Source: Amphibalanus amphitrite (taxonomy: Eukaryota > Arthropoda > Thecostraca > Balanomorpha > Balanidae). Taken from it: a stretch of DNA of 64,000 nt. Numbering within the stretch: the first letter of the stretch is position 1; every line of letters begins with the position of its first letter. The notes beneath the pieces are model-generated. The model was not told where the DNA came from, searched no databases, and was given only the letters and a program-made list of their open reading frames with translations. The translations under genes and the position numbers were made by a program. Below are positions 1-26,845 of this stretch, piece by piece. The DNA is taken from contig NW_024881592.1 of the NCBI RefSeq assembly GCF_019059575.1, positions 992,001 to 1,056,000 of the forward strand, written 5' to 3'.

Positions 1-641
1 TGAGCGCGGAGAACTGTGATTGGTCGAGACGCACTTAGCATGATATGACGTCATTAGTTCGTCGGTCCGGGCTGCGGCAGCTCAACAATGCGCGATGACG
101 CGTGTTCCTTTCTTTCCTCAGACAAAAGATCCGTTGACATATCAAACTTAGGCTGTATTTTCTTTCCTATGCATCCAATCCTCGCTCATAAAATCTGTGA
201 GTGCTAGTGCCCACTACTTTTCGCTAACAAAACCATCAGGTACCCAAACCTCGACTTTCTAATGAAAGTCATCGTGCTACTCGCAATCACCCTGACCCAG
301 AGATATTCGTCCATTCAATCCCTGCCTAAACGCCTGCCCAAACACAGACTTTCGTTCACCTGAGGCCACTCGAACCCATCTTCTACGCCCACCCTAACTC
401 GGGCATCAGTCTTTCAAGACTGTTCTCAGCCCCGGGCCGCGTCAGTCCAGCCATCCCATTCCCGAGCCCGCACAGCCCGAACCGGCACCGTCAGCCCCGC
501 GATCGGTCGCACTGTAGTGTCACGTGTACCTAGTGTTCTTGTAGTGTTGTCTGTCTGTCTCCGACCACTCTGCCGTCGCGCTCTCTCGTGCACCCGGTCA
601 CTCTCTCTTATTGCCTGCTCTCTCTCTGTTTGTCCCGGCAG
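1..641 (+). other. Axin upstream intron (partial)
   Basis: No exon could be supported here. The last 100 bases are rich in TC/CT runs leading to the acceptor at 639-641. Any earlier Axin exon lies left of the window. Confidence 0.6.
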
Positions 642-780
642 CACGCGGAGACGCCGATGAAATGTTGTGCATTGCCTATACGTTCTGTGGCGAAGAAGTG
701 CCTTATATGACGCGTGTACCCTCAAGGTACATTACGCTTAAGCAGTTTAAGCAGCTTTTGCCACGCAAAGGCAACTACAG
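642..780 (+). CDS. Axin: Axin, penultimate coding exon (first half of DIX domain)
   Basis: Axin is the scaffold of the beta-catenin destruction complex in Wnt signalling, and its C-terminal DIX domain polymerises with itself and with Dishevelled. After a pyrimidine-rich tract ending in CAG at 639-641, the frame (two nucleotides, then codons from 644) encodes a stretch including YTFCGEEVPYMTRVPSRYIT and LKQFKQLLPRKGNYR. This has the order of conserved DIX residues: a YxFCGE strand, a PY turn, then T-L-x-Q-F-K-x-L-L-x-K-G-x-Y-R. The exon ends at AG|GTGAGC with two nucleotides of an arginine codon, completed by the next exon. Upstream exons (RGS and beta-catenin binding regions) lie outside the window. 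Family assignment is strong; the exact acceptor is inferred. Confidence 0.9.
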
Positions 781-1134
781 GTGAGCGAACGCATCATAGA
801 AGTGAGGTTGGTTGGATAGCGAATTTGGTTTTGAAGAAGTCATATTGCTCTCTTGATCACTAGTTTCTTTACTTGCCAAGAAAAGAGATGCTAACTTTAT
901 CTTTGGAAATCTGCACGCATTTTATAACGTGGCTAGGTGTTCCGACGGAAATATGGAATGTTCTCCCATAAAATGCGTCCAGGATTTCCTTTGACGCGGT
1001 TTCTTATTGCGTGTAGATGTTTCCAATCAGAGCTCGTAACGTTCCTTCCGTTTTTGTGACCCTTTATTCGCACCCCACCCAGCCACGCCGCCCCCACCCC
1101 TCGCTGACCTCCCCTCTCCGCCGGCGCCCGCCAG

Positions 1135-1261
1135 GTATTTCTTCAAGACTGAGTGTCCCGACTTTGAGACGGGTGTGATCCAGGAGGAGGTATCGGACGA
1201 CTCTGCGCCGCTGCCCCTCTGGGAGGGCAAGGTTCACGGCCAGGTCATGAGCCGCGACTGA
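1135..1261 (+). CDS. Axin: Axin, last coding exon (second half of DIX domain, stop)
   Basis: The acceptor CCGCCAG ends at 1134 and follows a long C-rich tract. The first G completes the split arginine codon, and the frame then reads YFFKTECPDFETGVIQEEVS and continues to LPLWEGKVHGQVMSRD before a TGA at 1259-1261. This corresponds to the YYFKK..DEFDCGVVxEEV..D...LPxxExKIxGxV segment of known DIX domains, so the reading frame and gene end are well supported. The intron from the previous exon is 354 bp. A run of about 20 C residues begins at the stop codon and starts the 3' UTR. Confidence 0.92.
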
Positions 1262-2990
1262 CCCCCCCCCCCCCCCCCCCCGTCCCCCTCACATCCCCCG
1301 CCATACCCTCCCCGGCCAAACGGTCTATTTTTCTACGCGAAGTTTATGAGAGCGAGAGATCGTGTGTCGATGATATGTCGTTATATGCTGATGCGGGCCC
1401 TCGCCGGGCGCCCGGTGTGTATGCGTGTGTGTGGAAGGGTCTTACCTCGCCGGCCGCTCGGCTGCGGCCTCGGCAGCTCAGGAAACGCCTTAGCGCTGGC
1501 GCGGGGCCTCGCTGGGCCCGGCGCGGCGCGCCGCCAGTCCGCGGGGTCCGGTCGGGTCCGGTTTTGGCCCGCTGGACTCTGCCGGCTGGAGTCGGTCTTA
1601 TTTGGCTGCCGTTGTGCTCTGCTGTTGGCGCATGCGCACTGCGCCGCGTGTTGTTTGCGCCTGGGGCGCCTCGCCTGCCCACGCTGTGTCTTGTCAATGG
1701 ACTGTGCCGCGTTTTTAATACAGGAATGTATGCGATATGACACCCAGCCGTGTTTAGGTGGATGCGGAGGTCCTTGGGCGCTTCCTTTCAATGACTGAGA
1801 AGCCTGAAAGGTTGGCCGGATGTCAGTCCTTCCTCTATTATGGTGGGTGAATAGGGGAGCCGGTGAACCAAACGGGCCTCGATAGAGAGTCATGCGGGCG
1901 TAAAATTGAGGGATTTTTTCGGCGTTCTCATGGCTGCTAATCGATGTTTAGTCATGCTTCGGTTCACTATAGGCACCACCTGGCGACTCGCCCGTGAGAC
2001 CCGTTATAGGTCCTTCAGGGCCCAGTGTTACCTAGGACCACATGTGAATAGGAATCGAAAGCAATAGCTGAGGTTGTAGCGCAGTGGCTATGCCATTTAT
2101 TCAAAGTGCAGGTGACATTTATGAAGAAGGGCACGACTAAAAGGCACTATTTTACGTCACCAGTAATAAGCCCGTCACTACGGATACGCTTATATGGCCC
2201 TGGGCCCATGTGAACACGAGTACCATTATACATGTGGCCGACTGAATGGGGCGGATGCAAAGCATGGGACATTTCATGTTCGGCCCATAGCACGGGTCTG
2301 TGTCCGGATGGGGCAGACGACGCTTTCGTAAGGGCTGCATGAATTCCATCCCCACGTTGGTATGGACAGAAGCACCGCATTCATGACCGCATCTGTGTCA
2401 ATTGCTCGCGGATAGGGTCGGGCGTGCCACCCTGCCTAGCTAGAGTTCGATGATTTGAGGTGCGTGTGCTGTCCTCGATACGTTTGAGAATGATTACTGA
2501 CAGCGTCGAAGTGCCATGAGACCAAGTGGCTGGCACCGAGTTGGAACGCTTTTACCGCGCCAGGCCGTAACACTATGCCAATCTACCTTCAGTAACTAAA
2601 GAATCGGTGTATAACAAATCCATATTTCTTTAGTCCGTCTCATGGGTCTTGGAGGGGTCGCTTCGTAATTTAATCTAACCCACGCAATGGCATTGACCGA
2701 CAAGGCGCGGCACCTAGCGGCGAATGTGTAACTCTCATCTGCCCACCGGTCCAGAGAGCGCAGCGATCGAGATAAGGGGTGCGAGCATAGGTGCGAGCTT
2801 CACACGTTCTGATCGGTGCGTGGCGATATGAGCACTGATCATTGATCAATGATCCCAAGTTCTTACCATTTACCCTGCAGTGAGAGTGTGGCTATCCAGA
2901 ATGCTTCAACTGTCGCGCTGGTAGGCAGGGAAGAGGAGGGTGAACCTCCCCTCGCGTTTTCACGAATAATTCGGATACAAAGCGACCCAT
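1262..2990. other. Axin 3' flank, no gene recognised
   Basis: The first 450 bases are very GC-rich and probably contain the Axin 3' UTR; I see no convincing polyadenylation signal close to the stop. A perfect 18-bp palindrome (GATCATTGATCAATGATC) lies at 2837-2854. A word of about 23 bp beginning GGTGCGAGCTTCACACG occurs near 2790 and again near 3155. The open frames overlap each other on both strands and resemble no known protein. Confidence 0.5.
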
Positions 2991-5860
2991 CGGGCGGCGA
3001 AACTTATGTAGTACCCTCGAGTTGGTCAATTTTACACCTACCCTGTAAATTTGATGACATTAGCTCCAATGACCTTTGACCTGTCACCTGTTTCTGGAGA
3101 CCATGTTTGGCCGGAAGTCATGCATTGTGGGTCAGCACAAATACCAAATTTGGAGGTGCGAGCTTCACACGTTCTGACCAACCCGTAGCAATCTCTTTAA
3201 AAAGACTATAAAATTGACCTTTTATGACCTTTTGTATAGCAGGTCCCTATTTACCCGACTTTGAGTCATTGACCTGACCTGGAAGCTGAACCATACCCAG
3301 GACCTGAAAATTTGGTATCATCCCTTGGCTTCCTCCAGCCGCAGGCAACACTCGTTTTTTTTTTTCACGAAGCTCTAGAGATCATGTCAGCCAACAATGG
3401 CGATTCGACGATGTCGGCGCTAATTAGTCGGTGTCGGCTCACATGTCGGCTCATTAGATGTCGGCGTTTCCAGACTTTGTGCGACAAGTGACGTGCCAAT
3501 ACACTGATGGGTGAGCTCTAGGTCGAGCAGGAGCTGAACGGCTGGGAGAGATACGACCCCTTCGCCGGTTCGCCCCTAACTGAGCTGGAACAGCTTGTAA
3601 AAAACGAACATGTGCGCCGTTGCGAGACGCAGCGATTGGTACCCGATTTTAAGGTCTCAGGTTAACCGCCAACCGGTGACCTCTGAGGTCAGGTCAAGTG
3701 GCTCAAGGACTGGTTCGATTTTTGGTAAATAAATTCGCCAAAAATGGTCGCAGAGCCGTCATCTCATTTCTCGTGTTGGTCTAGCTCTGACGCGTCGAAT
3801 GGTATACTTTTGTTGGGTGATGATGGTGTTTACCTCCGGTCAAGGTCAGGTCAGAGCCTCTCAGGTCACGAAACTGTTCGGAGGAGGTCATATTGCATAT
3901 CATTCGATTTGGCAGGTCGTTCCGAGTCCATTGGTGGCTTTTCTGACTCGATAGCTCAATTTGATCGGGAGTTATTTATTGACGAAAAGCTAGTATGACC
4001 TTAGTGGTCAACAATGCAAAAGCGAAACATCAGACATCTCAAGGAGTGGATGAAATCACGATTCCGATAGTTTTACATGTTGCATCATTCCCGACGCCAA
4101 AATGTAGGTAGGTATGGCGTTTCCATCTTTCCCCCATTGGGTTATAATGGTAAGACATCATGTGACCTTTCGGAAAAATCCGAGATAGGTATACAAGCTA
4201 TGAGACCTCTCGAGGATACTAGGGCCTGTAAGTTCGTCATATCTCGCTGTGAAAGCTCCTCTGGCACTGAGAGCGTTACGAAGCTGCGACATTTCAGTAC
4301 CGTGCAGAGGTTTACTTATGACGTTATAGGTCAGTGACCTGACCTGGCCCGAAAATGTGATAAGTGTTTATGTACAGGGTGTCTCAAAAGTTCGTTCACA
4401 GGTACCAGCCATGCTTTTTTGTCAATAATTCTGAATCAACAAGAAATTAACAGTCGAAATTTTGCATGGGCATTGGTGACAACCTTCCTCAAGCAGTCTT
4501 ATTGTTTTCAAGTGCATTCGACCCTTCATGAGCTCACAAAAAGGGTTCACCTCTGACCATGGGTCAGGCACGAAAATGTAGGTTGCAAAGTCGGGTATGT
4601 TGTGAAACTCTCTGTTTCAGGAGTAATGGGAATGGTTAAGTCGGAAATGACACATGTCTAAGTGTCGGCGAGGATGAGTGCAACATGATGATCATCTCAT
4701 AAAAAACGGTGGCTAAAATTTTTGAAGGACGAAACCATGCGAGACTAACGGCGTTTTGAACGACCCTCGCACGACAGCAGACTCGTGTTCCGGAAAGCAG
4801 CTGAAAATGCGGTCATAACTATTGAAAACTGGCAAGAAGGTCACAGACAGAGGTTGCCCATTTTCAAAAAGTGCAGGTCATCGTAAAATAAAGACAAATT
4901 ATAATTTAAAATTGTTTATAATATCTATAACGCTAATTTTTGGGGATAATAACACAAAAATCGTCAATGCCAAGGACACCTGACCCTCCAAAAGTGTCAG
5001 TTATTGTAAAATTTTATGTAACGAAGTTTCAAGAGGCAGATCTGCAGCGAATAATTTTCTTTTAAACACAAAATCCCGATAAAACCACACGATGGACAGG
5101 TTTGGGCCGTTTACAAAGCAGAACATCTCCCGAGGAAAACACTCCGCAACCGAGCGAAGGTCTTGGCATGGGGAATGACGAGCGCTTGGAATTTGCAAAA
5201 TTTGCACAATGTGTCTGAGAAACAGACGTCCGACACATTCTGCTACCATATGATGCGAAAAATTTACTCCTGGTACTTCCCGTTTGTTCAGGACCGGGGT
5301 CGTTTTGAAAAGGAAAATGGCGCTTGGGATGTCGGCGCCAGTCATTCATGAAGGAGTTAGCGCCAGAGAATGCCTACAAAATACTCAAGAATGGTGTCGA
5401 TGCAAGCTGTCGGCTTTCAGGGGAAATCATATGTTGCCGGGGAGCTAGTCAAAACTAAATCCGACGCAGAAACTGCAGGGGATTCCCTTGCAAGAGCTTG
5501 AAAGCTGGTAACCTTTTATCAGCCTCCGGCAGCTGACGGAGCAACAAAAATCGGTATGGGCAAATATTTTTGGAGATACAGCAAAGGGGTTGGTTTCCAA
5601 CCTTCTTAATCAGTTGTCAAAGCATGCATATTTGTCTAGTGTACACACAGACACCAAAACCTTATACTTTTGGCCGGTTCTTATATGCTTTATTGGCATG
5701 GGAAATGTGTGAACGAACTTTTGAGACACCCTGTAGACTAGGTACCTACCTGACCTTTCATTTTAGCCGAATCTTTTTCAAAAGATTCGGCCAAAATCAC
5801 AGGTCAGGTAGGTATGCCAAGTTTCAGCTCTCTATCGCTGGTGTTTTCCGACCTATCGCG
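2990..5860. repeat. Degenerate AGGTC-rich repeat copy interrupted by a mariner-like insertion
   Basis: The stretch shares many blocks with 53013-53848 and 56136-56970: a 'GTACCCTCG..TCAATTTTACACCTA' block, the word GAGACCATGTTTGGCCGGAA, and frequent GACCT/AGGTC. It is therefore an old copy of the same TTAA-family repeat with its ends no longer clear. A TA-flanked element occupies 4375-5733. A short inverted repeat surrounds GCCGAATCTTTTTCAAAAGATTCGGC near 5743-5815 (quoted as the two halves GCCGAATCTTTTT and CAAAAGATTCGGC). No gene seen. Confidence 0.6.
4375..5733. mobile_element. Mariner-like element, TA-flanked, degenerate
   Basis: The left end CAGGGTGTCTCAAAAGTTCG (4375 onward) is the reverse complement of the right end CGAACTTTTGAGACACCCTG (to 5733), and both are flanked by TA (4373-4374 and 5734-5735). 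These are typical terminal inverted repeats and target duplications of the Tc1/mariner superfamily. The 1359-bp interior has only short open frames and no recognisable DDE/D catalytic block, so it is non-autonomous or decayed. It splits an older AGGTC-rich repeat. Confidence 0.8.
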
Positions 5861-6299
5861 AAAAAAAACGGTGCGGCACTCGCACCTCTCGGCCAGCGAG
5901 GGTTTATAGCTTGGAAAAAAACGTTCAGTTGTAAGAAAATACGTTTGTCGGGCTGTCCAGCCCCGTCTAAATGATAAAAAGTGACTGGCATGAGCCTCTA
6001 GTCCGCGGAGGGCTAAGAAAGCTTTATGGGATTTAGCTGGTCAATGACTGGTCATTCTGCATTTGAGCAGCCCAAAGAAGGTAATGGTATTCCTTTTTGT
6101 GACAGGTGAGTTCTGCCTCTCTCCCTGTTAGTAACCGTGCTGCCGTTACCAATACCCGAGGCAGGGATCGGTTGGTTGGAGAGCACGTCCATACGACAAG
6201 CCCCCGTCTCTTGTATCATGCTACCGACCAACAATCGCCGATCTAATCGAACAACAGCCCCCGGTCCGGTGTCGACTCCAGGTGGAGTTACATAACCGC

Positions 6300-6663
6300 C
6301 GTAACTGGCCGTGCGCGCTCGGCGCCGCTGCGCTGTGACCTCGACTGGCGGCGTCGACAACACTCAGTTGGGAACGCGTCGCCGCGTCGGTCGGCCGCAC
6401 GCGCAGTCAGCTCTCTCCCTCACCGCCGGGGCTAGGTCGGGGTCAGGGACTTTTAGAGTGCTTGCGTCACGGAGTGTGCCGGAGTGTGTGAGCGTGTTTT
6501 GCTGTGGACAACAGGTGGACACCTGTAGACAATAGTGTTGGCACCTGTAGACAGTTGTGGACACCTGTGAACGGTTTTAGTCTCTTGTGACGGCGTACTG
6601 CAGTAACCGACCGTGTGCCGTGTTGACAAATAAACCAACAGCCAAGTGTTAGTGCCATCAGTC
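6300..6663 (+). promoter_or_regulatory. Putative 5' UTR / promoter-proximal region of the OATP gene
   Basis: The sequence is GC- and CpG-rich from about 6300 to 6480 and directly precedes the transporter start codon. From 6511 to 6567 a 'GTGGACACCTGTAGACA'-like unit is repeated about three times, giving several CACCTG/CAGGTG E-boxes, including the palindromic CAGGTGGACACCTG. No TATA box is obvious. The assignment rests on position and composition only. Confidence 0.35.
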
Positions 6664-21179
<14,516 letters not shown>

Positions 21180-21528
21180 AACTCCGAGGAGGTAGAGCCT
21201 TCTGCGAGTGAGGAACCAGTCCAACTCTACGACGTGTACACCGGGCCAGACAGACCTTCGGGACGGGGCCGGGACTTCACCTCGTGCTGGAAGGAGCGAT
21301 GAGCGCGGAGATCACTGCATCCCTGCGCTGGCGTTTGTTCCTATATGAAGACAACGTTTTATTGGTAACGACTTCCGTCCATATTCCTAGCCTCGCCCTT
21401 GAACTAACAGTAACCTCTCAAGAAGGGTGGTCAGTCATGAGGCATTCTCACTCATCCCATGGAGGATTCTCCTAAGATCTATTAGTAGGTGTGAGTATCT
21501 ATCGAGGTCATCTGTATCATTGCCTGCA
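21180..21528 (+). other. OATP 3' flank
   Basis: This is presumed 3' UTR. No canonical polyadenylation signal is visible close to the stop codon, and I see no other feature before the TTAA-family element at 21529. Confidence 0.4.
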
Positions 21529-22418
21529 TTAACCCTCGCCCGCACATGCCATTTTCCCATCCTAGAACGCACATGGGGGGGGGGGGGTTGCCACCCCCCG
21601 CGCCATTTCGTTCCTGTTGGAGATAGAGCTTAGCAGTAAAGACCAAAAAGATTCTTTGGGAAGAGACAAATCCAATGATACCCAGTTTTACCTTCTCAGG
21701 TCAGGTCAAACTAAAAAATGTTGCTGTTTTGGGTCACCGTTGGATATCAAGTGCGCTGCTTATCAAATACCGATGACGATGCTGTTTTCTGGTGCCAAGC
21801 CAGCTAGAACCTCTTTGTCACACTATCCGACCAGAATTTTGCTGCTGAGGTCATTTCAGGTCAAGTTAGGTCAAGGTCAATTTAAATTATATGTGTTTGT
21901 ATGTCTGTGTGTGTATGTGTGTATACTGATGTGTGCACCGATTGTTTTTGGGTCCCTATCACATGAAATCATGATCTGAGAAGATTTTACCAAAAATGCA
22001 GTCAAAAAACTTCACAAAAAGTAAATTCAGCTTGCCTAAAACGCAATTATCTAAGATGACCTAGGTTGACCTTGACCCTGACCTTGACCCCTGTACATCG
22101 TCGAACAACATGTTCCATGATAGGTGGGAGGTAAGACTGGCAAAAAAGGCCGAAATCAGGGTGTCAAAAGCTCACAAGGCCCATGGCAAACGCAAGATGT
22201 TGAGAATTGGCCATTTGGGTCATGACATGACCTGAAAAACAAGGTCATATCTCCGAAACCAAAAATCACAGAAACTTGAAATTTTCAGTGGACATCAAGA
22301 AAGGATAGACGAGCAGCTATACGAAAAATCAGCCTTCTAGCTCTAAAAATGTTGAGTACAGAGCAGAAAGACTGCCTGTGGGGTGGCAACCCCCCCCCCA
22401 TGTGCGGGCGAGGGTTAA
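21529..22418. mobile_element. piggyBac-like MITE (TTAA), intact ends, 890 bp
   Basis: Ends are TTAACCCTCGCCCGCACATG at 21529 and its inverse CATGTGCGGGCGAGGGTTAA ending 22418, sharing the TTAA target. Inside each end a G-run and C-run face each other (around 21575-21598 and 22378-22400). The interior contains many GGTCA/TGACC words and no coding sequence. TTAA duplications with CCC termini fit the piggyBac superfamily; family placement is inferred. Confidence 0.85.
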
Positions 22419-22797
22419 ATACTGCACTGACATTGTAATGCGACAAATTCAAAGTTCTCATCAGACATAGCCGTTGACAAAACATTCCGGCATTTTTATT
22501 TTTTCCTTAGCTGCGCTGTGATAAAGCCAATCGAAATGCATACAAGGCTGAACGGTTTTCAAATCGGTGCGCTTTAATTGCTTCATCTGGATTTACTTCA
22601 AAGTTCTAAGCCGCCATTTTTGCGACAGGTAATGTACAGTACCCACCGAGTTGGCTTGCTGTCTTATCCAGACTTCTTACTGCCCTGAGCCTCTATTGTG
22701 GTCCTGACTCCTGAGCCTCTATTCTCTGTCACCATGGCAGCATTGCAATTTGGTGTTATGTAAAAGAAAACGAATCACAGACAAGGCCGCCATTCAG

Positions 22798-24749
22798 TTA
22801 ACCCTATTCCTGGTGGTGGGGGGGGGGGGCTTTAACCCGGCAGTTGCTGGGATATTTCGCCACCCACCGTTTGCTGGGGGGGGGGGGGCGTTAAACGCCC
22901 CCAGCCGATAACTCGAGAACCAATAGGCGCAGCGAAACGCACGAGGCGGCAAACGAAAGAACGCGACGAGACGCTTCAGATGAATACTTTAAAGTTGAAT
23001 TTTGAGGTCACAGGTCGGGTCAAGGTCAGGTCAAACACCTGAAATCGGGCTTTCAGTAGCATGGACTTCGCAATGGGCGCCTCTCGTCATAAACTCTGTC
23101 AAAACCGTGCACAATCCATCATATAAGGCCTACAAGAGTGTCAGCTCCATGTAGGGGTCAGTCAAGCATAGGTCAAGGTCAAGGTCAGGTCAACCGGGTA
23201 GGCATATACCTATCCCCGAAAATCAAAACTGATATTCGCAGCCTGTGACACATGTTAAATGGGTAATTTGGGGCGTAGAACACGATGGTGACATTCATTT
23301 TATCATATGTGTACGTGTTTGGCTCAAAAAGTTCAATTTAAGAAATGCATGTATCATGGTCGTGAGGTAGTCACGAGAAATTGCCAAGATTCAGATAAAG
23401 ATTTTGGAAAATGCGAAACAATAATCAATAATCGAAGATAGCCATTTGATTGTTCATGGTATTGGCAGTCTAATGCCGTTTACGGCATGTCTTTATGTCT
23501 ATTCTGTGATTTTATATGATTTTTTTAACATACCTATGCCGTTTTTGGTCGAAAACTCAGAAATCATGACGTCACTAAAACCTCGATATCTCAAAAAAAA
23601 AAATTCCGACCGATTTTCTTGAAACTTTGTCACAATAAACTTCAATCAATTCCCTACAGGTACCCAAAATTTGGCGCGCCTGCGGCGCGCCGTTTTTATG
23701 CTATGGCCCGGCGAAAAAAGTGGGGGCGTTTAACGTCCCCCCCCCCCAGCAACTCGCGGGTTAAGGCCCCCCTTCAGGTTTTTCTTGTGCCATTGCCAAA
23801 CGCCGCAAGACTGAAAGCTCATACTTGGTGACTTTTTCTAAAAATTCATTGCGCACATTTTGACAAAAAAAGTTGCCGGGTCAGGTCAGGTCAGGTCACC
23901 AGAGGCGGTTTGGTGACCCCACCTCAGAAAAGTTTGCAATCACACCAGAGCTAGAGTTTTTGACCGATCAATTTCTTCTCTTCAGGTTTTAGTTAGGGTA
24001 CCAGTAGGTATGTGCAATTTTTTATCTCAGAATTTTCATATCTGTGACCTGAGGTCAGGCCAGACTCGTGACCTTTACATTGCAAGCCTATGGGAAAATA
24101 TTGAAACGCCTCCTGCTTCGTGTAAACGAGTCAAAACCACCCAATTCTTTCAGTATTATGGAAGATTATCTCATCGGTGATGATCCTGGTGCCGCTAATT
24201 GACAGGGGCACCGGCAAAGGTCATCTGAGGTCATGTGACGTCATAAATCGTTTTTCTGTCAATAAATCACGACATGATGGTGCTAAAGACTTGTAAGTGG
24301 TACCAAACTGCTCGCCTGGTCAAGGCGCGTCGTTTGGTATGCAGCATGACCATACCCCACAACCTCATTGATGAATGACCTGACCTTGACCTCAGGTCAA
24401 ATTTCAAATTGACCTGTGAAGGTCATCACATACCTATTTCGCATCGCCTCGGCGAGAGCAACAAAAAATGTGTTGGTTTTATGTCTCTATGTTAATATGT
24501 TTCTTAGTTTTAAAGTTATATAGGTAACTAATTCCAAAACATTTTATCGTTGATGACCTCTGGTGACCTCAATATTGACCTGACCTGAAAATGTGTTATG
24601 TAAAAGTTGTAGATCTTTAAACGACCTATCAAACGCCGTTTGCCGTTTGTCGCTGCGATGTGTAGTTTTTGAGATCAGAAGGGGGGCCGAATCGCCCCCC
24701 CCCCCCGCCAGTTTCTTGTCCCGGCGGAGCCCGCCAGGAATAGGGTTAA
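22798..24749. mobile_element. piggyBac-like MITE (TTAA) split by a nested relative
   Basis: The ends TTAACCCTATTCCTGG and CCAGGAATAGGGTTAA are inverted and match the uninterrupted copy at 40819-41819. A second element (22832-23764) sits in the TTAA between the left G-run and C-run. Removing it leaves an outer element of about 1.02 kb, the same length as the 40819 copy. Confidence 0.87.
22832..23764. mobile_element. Nested piggyBac-like MITE (TTAA), 933 bp
   Basis: Ends are TTAACCCGGCAGTTGCTGGG and CCCAGCAACTCGCGGGTTAA, each with a subterminal G-run/C-run stem. It is inserted at a TTAA lying in the middle of the left G/C hairpin of the 22798-24749 element, so it is the younger of the two. AGGTCA words cluster near 23010-23190. 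Confidence 0.85.
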
Positions 24750-26470
24750 AACGGCTATCTCACACTTCTGAAATCTGAATATTTTAATGTTATCTTTCTA
24801 TTACGATTCCTCGTCAGTGAGCAACGTTTTACGAATGCGAATGATTTTGTGAGCACGGGGTGCGTGCCTACCAGTTCTGCTTATATACGACTCTTTTCTA
24901 ATTTGTTTCTGCTAGCTGTTGAAAGTCATACTTTTAGGGCTGATATGTTTCTGTTTGTTGTGTTGGTGCGTGCTGTCCCGACTTTTGGTTTTGAATGACA
25001 TACGTTTTAAGTTTGAACGGGTGTACTTGTTTGTGAGTTTTTTTTTGCGATAGCGATCGCAAATGCAATGAAAAATAGCCATGTCATACATCTACCTATG
25101 GCGAGATCTAAGGACATGAATGATGTTTATTTTCCTATAAGAGTTCAAGTGGCCTCTAATGACTGTGATTATATGACTCTCCATATCCTTTATATAAGCG
25201 CAACGGCTCTAGCGATTGGAGCTTTCTTGTATGAATGCAATAATGTATTCAGTCGCTGTGAATGTGATTGTTGTTCAGTTGGTGGAGGAGAAAGACTATG
25301 ACTGTGTGGTCAGTGTGGGTTGGGACGAATAAGGTTGGCAGAGATAGCAGTGGCGTCGCTAGACTTTAATTCATAAAAGGCACATATAATATCCGAGCAG
25401 GCGCAAACGATGAAATGTACCTAGGTATATATAGGTAGGTACCTACTTACTGTGCAGATAATGCGCATTGCGCAGAATGTGGCCACTGAAATCGTTGGGT
25501 GCACCGATAAAAGGTCATATCGTCGTATATACCCATTTTCATTGTTTTTCTATGCCTATTTAATATCGCGTATAATATGGACGCCAATCATTAGTAAATG
25601 TTAGCCGCTATTTGGTAGATTGTGCCATGTACTGCTCCTCCAGCGCTGAAATGTACCTACCGTGGTACCGATTCCGTCAGACATATACCAATACTGTTGC
25701 TCTGTGAACTGATTATTTCGGAAGGTGAATTCACGGAACATTTATGAAGCGCCCAAATAAATATCCACCACGAAAATACTCGACGTTTTTATCAGCGGCA
25801 CGTTTTCATCAATAACCTCACTTGAACATCCGTTTCGACGGGGAAATTGCGCGAAATATTTGACAGTAAAAACTCGATCCCGGATCAAACATATTTAGCT
25901 AACTAAATCTAGAAAAAAAGCTAAATCTAGGTGGTCTGAAATCTGAATGCAATGATATATAATTATATCTCACAAAGCCTATAGTGCACACCGGACAAAA
26001 ATCCCAACACGATGATGAGCAATATAAACGTTCGTCCGGGCGTAATCTATCCATCTCGGAGCATACTATACACGAGACAGCAGAACCAAGCGATGTGTCG
26101 CCTTCACCTCCGCAGCCTAACCTGGCCATCATTCCATTCCATTCCAGAATAGTTATCGCGTGTCAACAACCTAGTAAAACGCCCACAAGCCCGTGACCTA
26201 ATCCCGACATATATTTCACTTAAAAAAAATCGGGAAAGCGCCCGCCGCTACTCTCTGGCCTTACATGAGCCTCTCACTGCTCGTCACGGAACTAGGGGGG
26301 GGGGGGGAGGACCGCGACTTACCATAGCCGTCGTGACCTAACCGAGAACCCCTGACGGTAACACCACAGGAAGGCATTATCTGAGTGCGTGTCAGGCACG
26401 CCAGATACCAAACATGAGCTCACTATGGGTGCAGGCGAGGGAGGGTAATGCCCTGAAGGGGGGAGGTTTC
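24750..26470. other. Intergenic stretch, no gene recognised
   Basis: The stretch is AT-rich with scattered TAGGTACCTA-type palindromes (near 25430-25445) and a G-run at 26295. No exon or transposon ends recognised. Confidence 0.5.
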
Positions 26471-26750
26471 TGTTATGGTTTTACATTTAAGTCTACGTTA
26501 ATAATGGTTCGATAGCAAATTAATTATCGTCGCGATTCCACCGCCCCAGATGCACACGCGCACTCCCGATGTTAACTGTATTGAGTCCGGCTGACGACTG
26601 CACAACAATACTCATTACCCAAGGACGCCGGAAGCTGCCGGGCGGCACAGCCTACCATCAGGCGCCGGCCGGCGCCGCGGCGGCTGGCAACAGCTGTCAG
26701 CTGACTGCGCCGGCATAGCTCGTGCCGGCTCAGTAGCAGGCATCACAACA
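26471..26750 (-). repeat. LTR (3' LTR of the minus-strand element)
   Basis: A 280-bp LTR that read identically to 31512-31791 over its full length when compared by eye. It has TG..CA ends and a GC-rich GGCGCCGGCCGGCGCC palindrome inside. Confidence 0.95.
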
Positions 26751-26845
26751 CCTCCCCCCAGACGTGGGGGAGACAACACGTCTCAAGAACAAAAACGGTG
26801 CCTCCGACAAACACAAACGCACCAACGCGTGTTAGCGCACGATGG

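Noticed and set aside
1346..1893. Overlapping open frames on both strands in the GC-rich Axin 3' flank
   Set aside because: Several frames are open at once because stop codons are rare in GC-rich DNA. None resembles a protein, and the region directly follows the Axin stop.
5001..5349. Remnant transposase frame in the mariner-like element
   Set aside because: The short minus-strand frames lack a convincing DDE/D motif or helix-turn-helix, so I do not call a gene.
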